From Saccoglossus kowalevskii (lineage: Eukaryota; Hemichordata; Enteropneusta; Harrimaniidae): 22,309 nt of DNA. Both the position numbers and the translations under genes were made by a program. The notes under the pieces were generated by a model, which worked only from the letters and a program-made list of their open reading frames with translations, had not been told where the DNA came from and did not search any database. Shown here piece by piece: positions 19,381-22,309 of this stretch; position 1 is the stretch's first letter; each line of letters begins with the position of its first letter. The stretch lies in NCBI RefSeq assembly GCF_000003605.2, contig NW_003126391.1:230508-252816 (forward strand), given 5' to 3'.

Positions 19381-21570
19381 ACACAAGCACTTACCGGTCT
19401 GGATGCAGGTTGAGGGGCACAAATGATCGATATGCAAACTCAGGGGCTCTGGGACACCATTCAGTCATAATACAACGAAAGAGGTGAAGGTGGTGGCTTG
19501 CAGAAACTCATTCTGAAATTGAGTTACAATTGAGCATGTGCTGGCAGCGAGTTGCACTTAAGTCATCAAACAGTAAATGCACAAAAACATAGTCACCAGT
19601 ATGCCATCATGAATCAATTCATAAAACAAACTGAGCATTAGTGAGTCATTATGTGTAATGTTCATGTCATCGGCCATGGCATGATGAAAATGGCCGCTAA
19701 TCATTTAAAGTGCATCTAAATCCATAAATAACTTAAATATTACCCCATTGAAAACTGTCACGGTTTATATTGGCACTTTTTCAAAGTGATGAGCGAAACA
19801 GTAAATGTGTCAATTAAGTTGTGCATTTTGATGAAATTCAGTTGGCCATTTTTAATTAATTCATAAAACAAAATGATATGCACCATATACCAAAATCAGT
19901 CAATGCATGCCTGATAAATAGTGGATGGTATGTTAAATTGTTGATGTTTTCGTCATCATGACTTGTTTTCGTTCCAACTTTCAATCCAAGAATCTTTGAT
20001 AAATGATGTTGGAAGAACAAACGTAATGTTGGTTGAAACATTTTTGAACAAAAAAATCATCTTAGTGCTCATCAACTAAAAGTGTTTATATTCTAATATG
20101 TACTGTACTATCCGATGCCAACTTTTAAAATTAAAAAAGTAAAATATTCATGTTTTGGGGAATACACAAATTGTTAAAATTTTTGGCTTTACGACACAGA
20201 TTTGGTAACACATTATTTCTACAATGATAAAGGTGCAGAAGGTTATGCTCAAAAAAAGTTGGTACTACGGCAGGTATTAAGGTCAAGGGTGAATATATGA
20301 CGTACAAAATAAACTGTACTCTTTTCACCCTGTTCAGTATTGTTAAAGATTCAGGTTTATGGTACTCAGAACCATATTTATTATACAGGTACACAATATT
20401 ACCAAACACTTTCTACAACCTATTTTTTATGGGTAACCTCATTACATGAAGAACCTAAAACACGTTCCCAGGGTATTTGAAACCGAAATTATCGGAGGAG
20501 ACTGTCGCTGATTGGCTCCTTATGATGAATGATAAATTATAAATACCTCGGGAAAGTGTTCTAGATTCTTTGCGTAATGAAGTGTTCGTATGCAAGGGAT
20601 TTTACATGCAAAAAAACCAAAAAAAAACAAAACAAAAAAAAAACCGACAATTTATGTATTGTTGGGTGTGAGAGTATTTTTTCCTGATTTGTAGAAGTCT
20701 GAAAACCCTGCCCCAATTGTCTCTTCATTTTCAAGATGGCTGTCCCCATATGGAAAATATTGCATTTAGTATATTATCACGTGTATGCCATGGGGATTCC
20801 TACATCAATGTTCATGCAGATCGTCTGAATAATTAAAACAGTAATACAACATATATCCGCAAACCTCAACTATAAATTAAGGCTGACAACAGAATACTCT
20901 GAGATGAAAAAAATTGGCAAATGTAAGAACATGCAATTTACAGTTTTTATATCACTTTTCACCCTCTAGATATTAAACTTTTCATCAATTTATATTGTAC
21001 ACAATCTTGTTTTTTCAGCAAAGGATTATGGATAAAATTGAATTTGGTTGAAAGTTTAGAAAATGTTAGCATACATATACCAAACATGCATATACAATAG
21101 TTGTCATGGCAACAGAACTGAAAATATTCATTTTTGTGTTTTTCTACCAAATTTCCTTTTTAGTATACAATTTATCGTTGTGAGTAGGTTATATAACCTG
21201 TTGACCACAAGATGGGGACAAATCTGTGTCATCTTATTTTTTTTCACGTTTTTGGAAATATCTTCACTTTATGTATTTCCATTGTTATAATTATATACAT
21301 GAGTAATATGCTGATGCACACCGGAAATTCCAACTAATTCGCATGAGTTTTTCTCTCGTTATAGATGAAGGCATTTTTTTAACAGTGGATATGATGTCAC
21401 ACTTACCCACAACCCTTTGCTGGAGAATTAAGATGGTGGACTACGTAATACTGATGAAAGGTTTAATTTCTAGAGAATGAAAAGTGATATGAAAAACTGC
21501 AAATTTTATTCTCCTCCATTTGTGGAGTTCTTTCTTTAGGGAACATCATGTTGTTTGGCTTGACTTTTTC
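19381..21570. other. Non-coding interval, probably intron of the cysteine-rich gene
   Basis: No coding exon is supported. Open frames at 19856-20041, 20131-20409, 20561-20749 and 20959-21290 show no domain or splice context. It holds the small inverted-repeat element at 20455-20564, an A-rich low-complexity tract at about 20608-20643, and a weak spaced similarity: AATTCATAAAACAAA recurs at about 19616 and 19858, and CAGTAAATG recurs about 230 bases apart. Confidence 0.4.
20455..20564. repeat. 110-bp element with 24-bp inverted ends (MITE-like)
   Basis: 20455-20478 (CTAAAACACGTTCCC, then GGTATTT) and the reverse complement of 20541-20564 (CTAGAACACTTTCCC, then GGTATTT) agree at 20 of 24 positions. 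The centre contains GTCGCTGATTGGCTCC. It has no coding capacity, and no target duplication is clear. Confidence 0.65.
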
Positions 21571-21571
21571 T

Positions 21572-21704
21572 TTAAAGGGCGATGGTCGTCGTGCCGCGTC
21601 CTGTTCGATATGGGACTCATAGCGACGTATACAACGCGTGTAAAATACATTGTTTATTTACATGAAATTCGGACACGCGCTGCGCGACGACCACCGCGCT
21701 TTAA
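21572..21704. mobile_element. TTAA-flanked MITE
   Basis: TTAA at 21572-21575 and 21701-21704 flanks 125 bases whose ends are inverted: AGGGCGATGGTCGTCG on the left, AGCGCGGTGGTCGTCG as the reverse complement on the right (14 of 16). Weaker complementarity continues inward through GCGC/GCG-rich sequence. TTAA target duplication is the hallmark of piggyBac-type transposons, so this is probably a non-autonomous relative. It is GC-rich compared with its surroundings and lies just upstream of the exon at 21780. Confidence 0.8.
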
Positions 21705-21779
21705 GATACAGTGCACATCATTGAGTAATAAAGAAATGTGTTCTAAATAAAATAACACTGTATACAATTCTTGTTTCAG

Positions 21780-21976
21780 CCTTCAAGAACGAGAAATTTC
21801 GTGCCTGTGAAGGTCCGAAGGAGTATTGGGGTTTATTTGTTTGCTATGGCTGTGCGAGGCAAAAATGTAAACACCCTTTGGCGATTGGATCTGATGGTGC
21901 CTGTGGAGAAGACCCATGTACCAACTGGACCCGTAACTGGTTCCTTTACAAACTACGATTCAGAGTTATACCATAG
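21780..21976 (+). CDS. Candidate terminal exon, cysteine-rich
   Basis: The acceptor ATTCTTGTTTCAG leaves two bases before the first full codon, which fits phase 1. The frame encodes FKNEKFRACEGPKEYWGLFV, CYGCARQKCKHPLAIGS, DGACGEDPCTNWTRN, then a basic-aromatic tail ending RVIP and TAG at 21974-21976. Seven cysteines occur in about 65 residues. AATAAA follows at 22024. The overlapping open frame at 21771-22028 in another phase lacks such features and is judged a shadow. Confidence 0.55.
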
Positions 21977-22023
21977 GTTAATTGGTAGACTGGCACAGTC
22001 TAGGCGATTTAAATTTAAAATTA

Positions 22024-22029
22024 AATAAA
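22024..22029 (+). promoter_or_regulatory. Candidate poly(A) signal of the cysteine-rich gene
   Basis: AATAAA lies 48 bases after the TAG at 21974-21976 and is followed by an A-run. It supports the preceding frame as a terminal exon. Confidence 0.5.
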
Positions 22030-22309
22030 AAAAATAGCGAAACGGAGCGAAATCCTCTGTAACCGCGAAATCACCTAAACTGGACGTTTTTGCCGCGCCC
22101 TCTGTGGTGAAAGCAGGAACTAGCGTGTTAGTTAACCTTTGTACCTGAAGACTTCACTTTTCAAGTATTGAGGTATAATTTTTACCGGAATACGGGTAAG
22201 AACCGCATATAAGAACCTCGCTCTGATTGGCTGACACTACGAACTGGCTGCCTAGCACGCTCAAAATTCATCTCACGCATGCTCACTTCACTGTTTTCGT
22301 ACCAGAATC
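22030..22309. other. Downstream flank, nothing coding seen
   Basis: A less AT-rich stretch with no open frame of note. It has GCTCTGATTGGCTGAC near 22220, similar to GCTGATTGGCTCC inside the element at 20455-20564, and a partial inverted repeat GAGGTATAA...GAACCTC around 22170-22217. It could be the edge of another repeat. Confidence 0.3.

Larger units (their letters stand above)
15125..21976 (+). pseudogene. Unrecognised cysteine-rich secreted or membrane-anchored protein gene, disrupted copy
   Basis: Five exons are proposed: 15125-15217, 16114-16293, 16950-17129, 17537-about 17839 and 21780-21976, with every placed junction in phase 1. That symmetry is typical of modular extracellular proteins. 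Exon 1 encodes a Met and about 22 hydrophobic residues (signal peptide or type II anchor). The other exons carry paired cysteines and a recurring aromatic-rich motif ending in Cys (YFKVLLC at 17087-17107, YGWKVLYC at 17754-17777, YWGLFVC at 21824-21844). I do not recognise the family. Exon 4 needs a one-base frame change at a T10 run and is cut by a LINE, so this allele is probably broken, or the T-run is an assembly error and the LINE lies beyond the true exon. Joining the last exon to the first four is inference, supported by phase, cysteine content and a poly(A) signal 48 bases after the stop. Confidence 0.55.

Noticed and set aside
21520-21750. Plus-strand open frame of 76 codons rich in Arg
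   Set aside because: It runs through the TTAA-flanked MITE. The Arg content comes from its CG-rich inverted ends.

Overview
The window is metazoan nuclear DNA, AT-rich and with long introns. It most likely comes from a marine invertebrate, perhaps a mollusc or another lophotrochozoan, but an invertebrate deuterostome is not excluded. The grounds are spliced genes with GT-AG introns, an animal-specific signalling gene (TAB1), a degenerate DIRS-type tyrosine-recombinase retrotransposon, a LINE reverse transcriptase fragment, and many foldback (MITE-like) repeats. The palindrome TACATGTA occurs seven times, well above chance. No bacterial-type operons, CRISPR arrays, rRNA or tRNA genes were seen.

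Left part (about 970-5440): a plus-strand TAB1 gene (TAK1-binding protein 1, a PP2C-like adaptor). Five coding exons can be placed (973-1109, 1684-1924, 2756-2894, 3632-3863, 4495-5305) with matching intron phases, giving 519 codons plus a stop. Only a short N-terminal exon with the start codon is missing. The C-terminal TAK1-binding motif and a p38-docking-like region are present. Three PP2C metal-ligand positions that are altered in human TAB1 are still acidic here. The introns hold a minisatellite and two foldback elements.

Middle (about 5300-15100): a long stretch without a clear host gene, containing a decayed DIRS-like retrotransposon at roughly 8760-12600. Its gag-like zinc-binding region, reverse transcriptase, RNase H and recombinase are recognisable but broken by frameshifts and stops, and the catalytic core of the RT is deleted.

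Right part (about 15125-22030): a probable plus-strand gene for an unrecognised secreted or membrane-anchored cysteine-rich protein. It has a hydrophobic leader exon, then two exons of exactly 180 nt, then a cysteine-rich exon, then a terminal cysteine-rich exon with a nearby poly(A) signal. All placed junctions fit phase 1. The fourth exon is disrupted by a one-base frame change at a T10 run and by a 5'-truncated minus-strand LINE (17840-about 19380), so this copy may be a pseudogene. A TTAA-flanked MITE lies just before the last exon, and another small inverted-repeat element lies at 20455-20564.

The two genes show no functional link. All boundaries were read by eye and the repeat-element ends are approximate.
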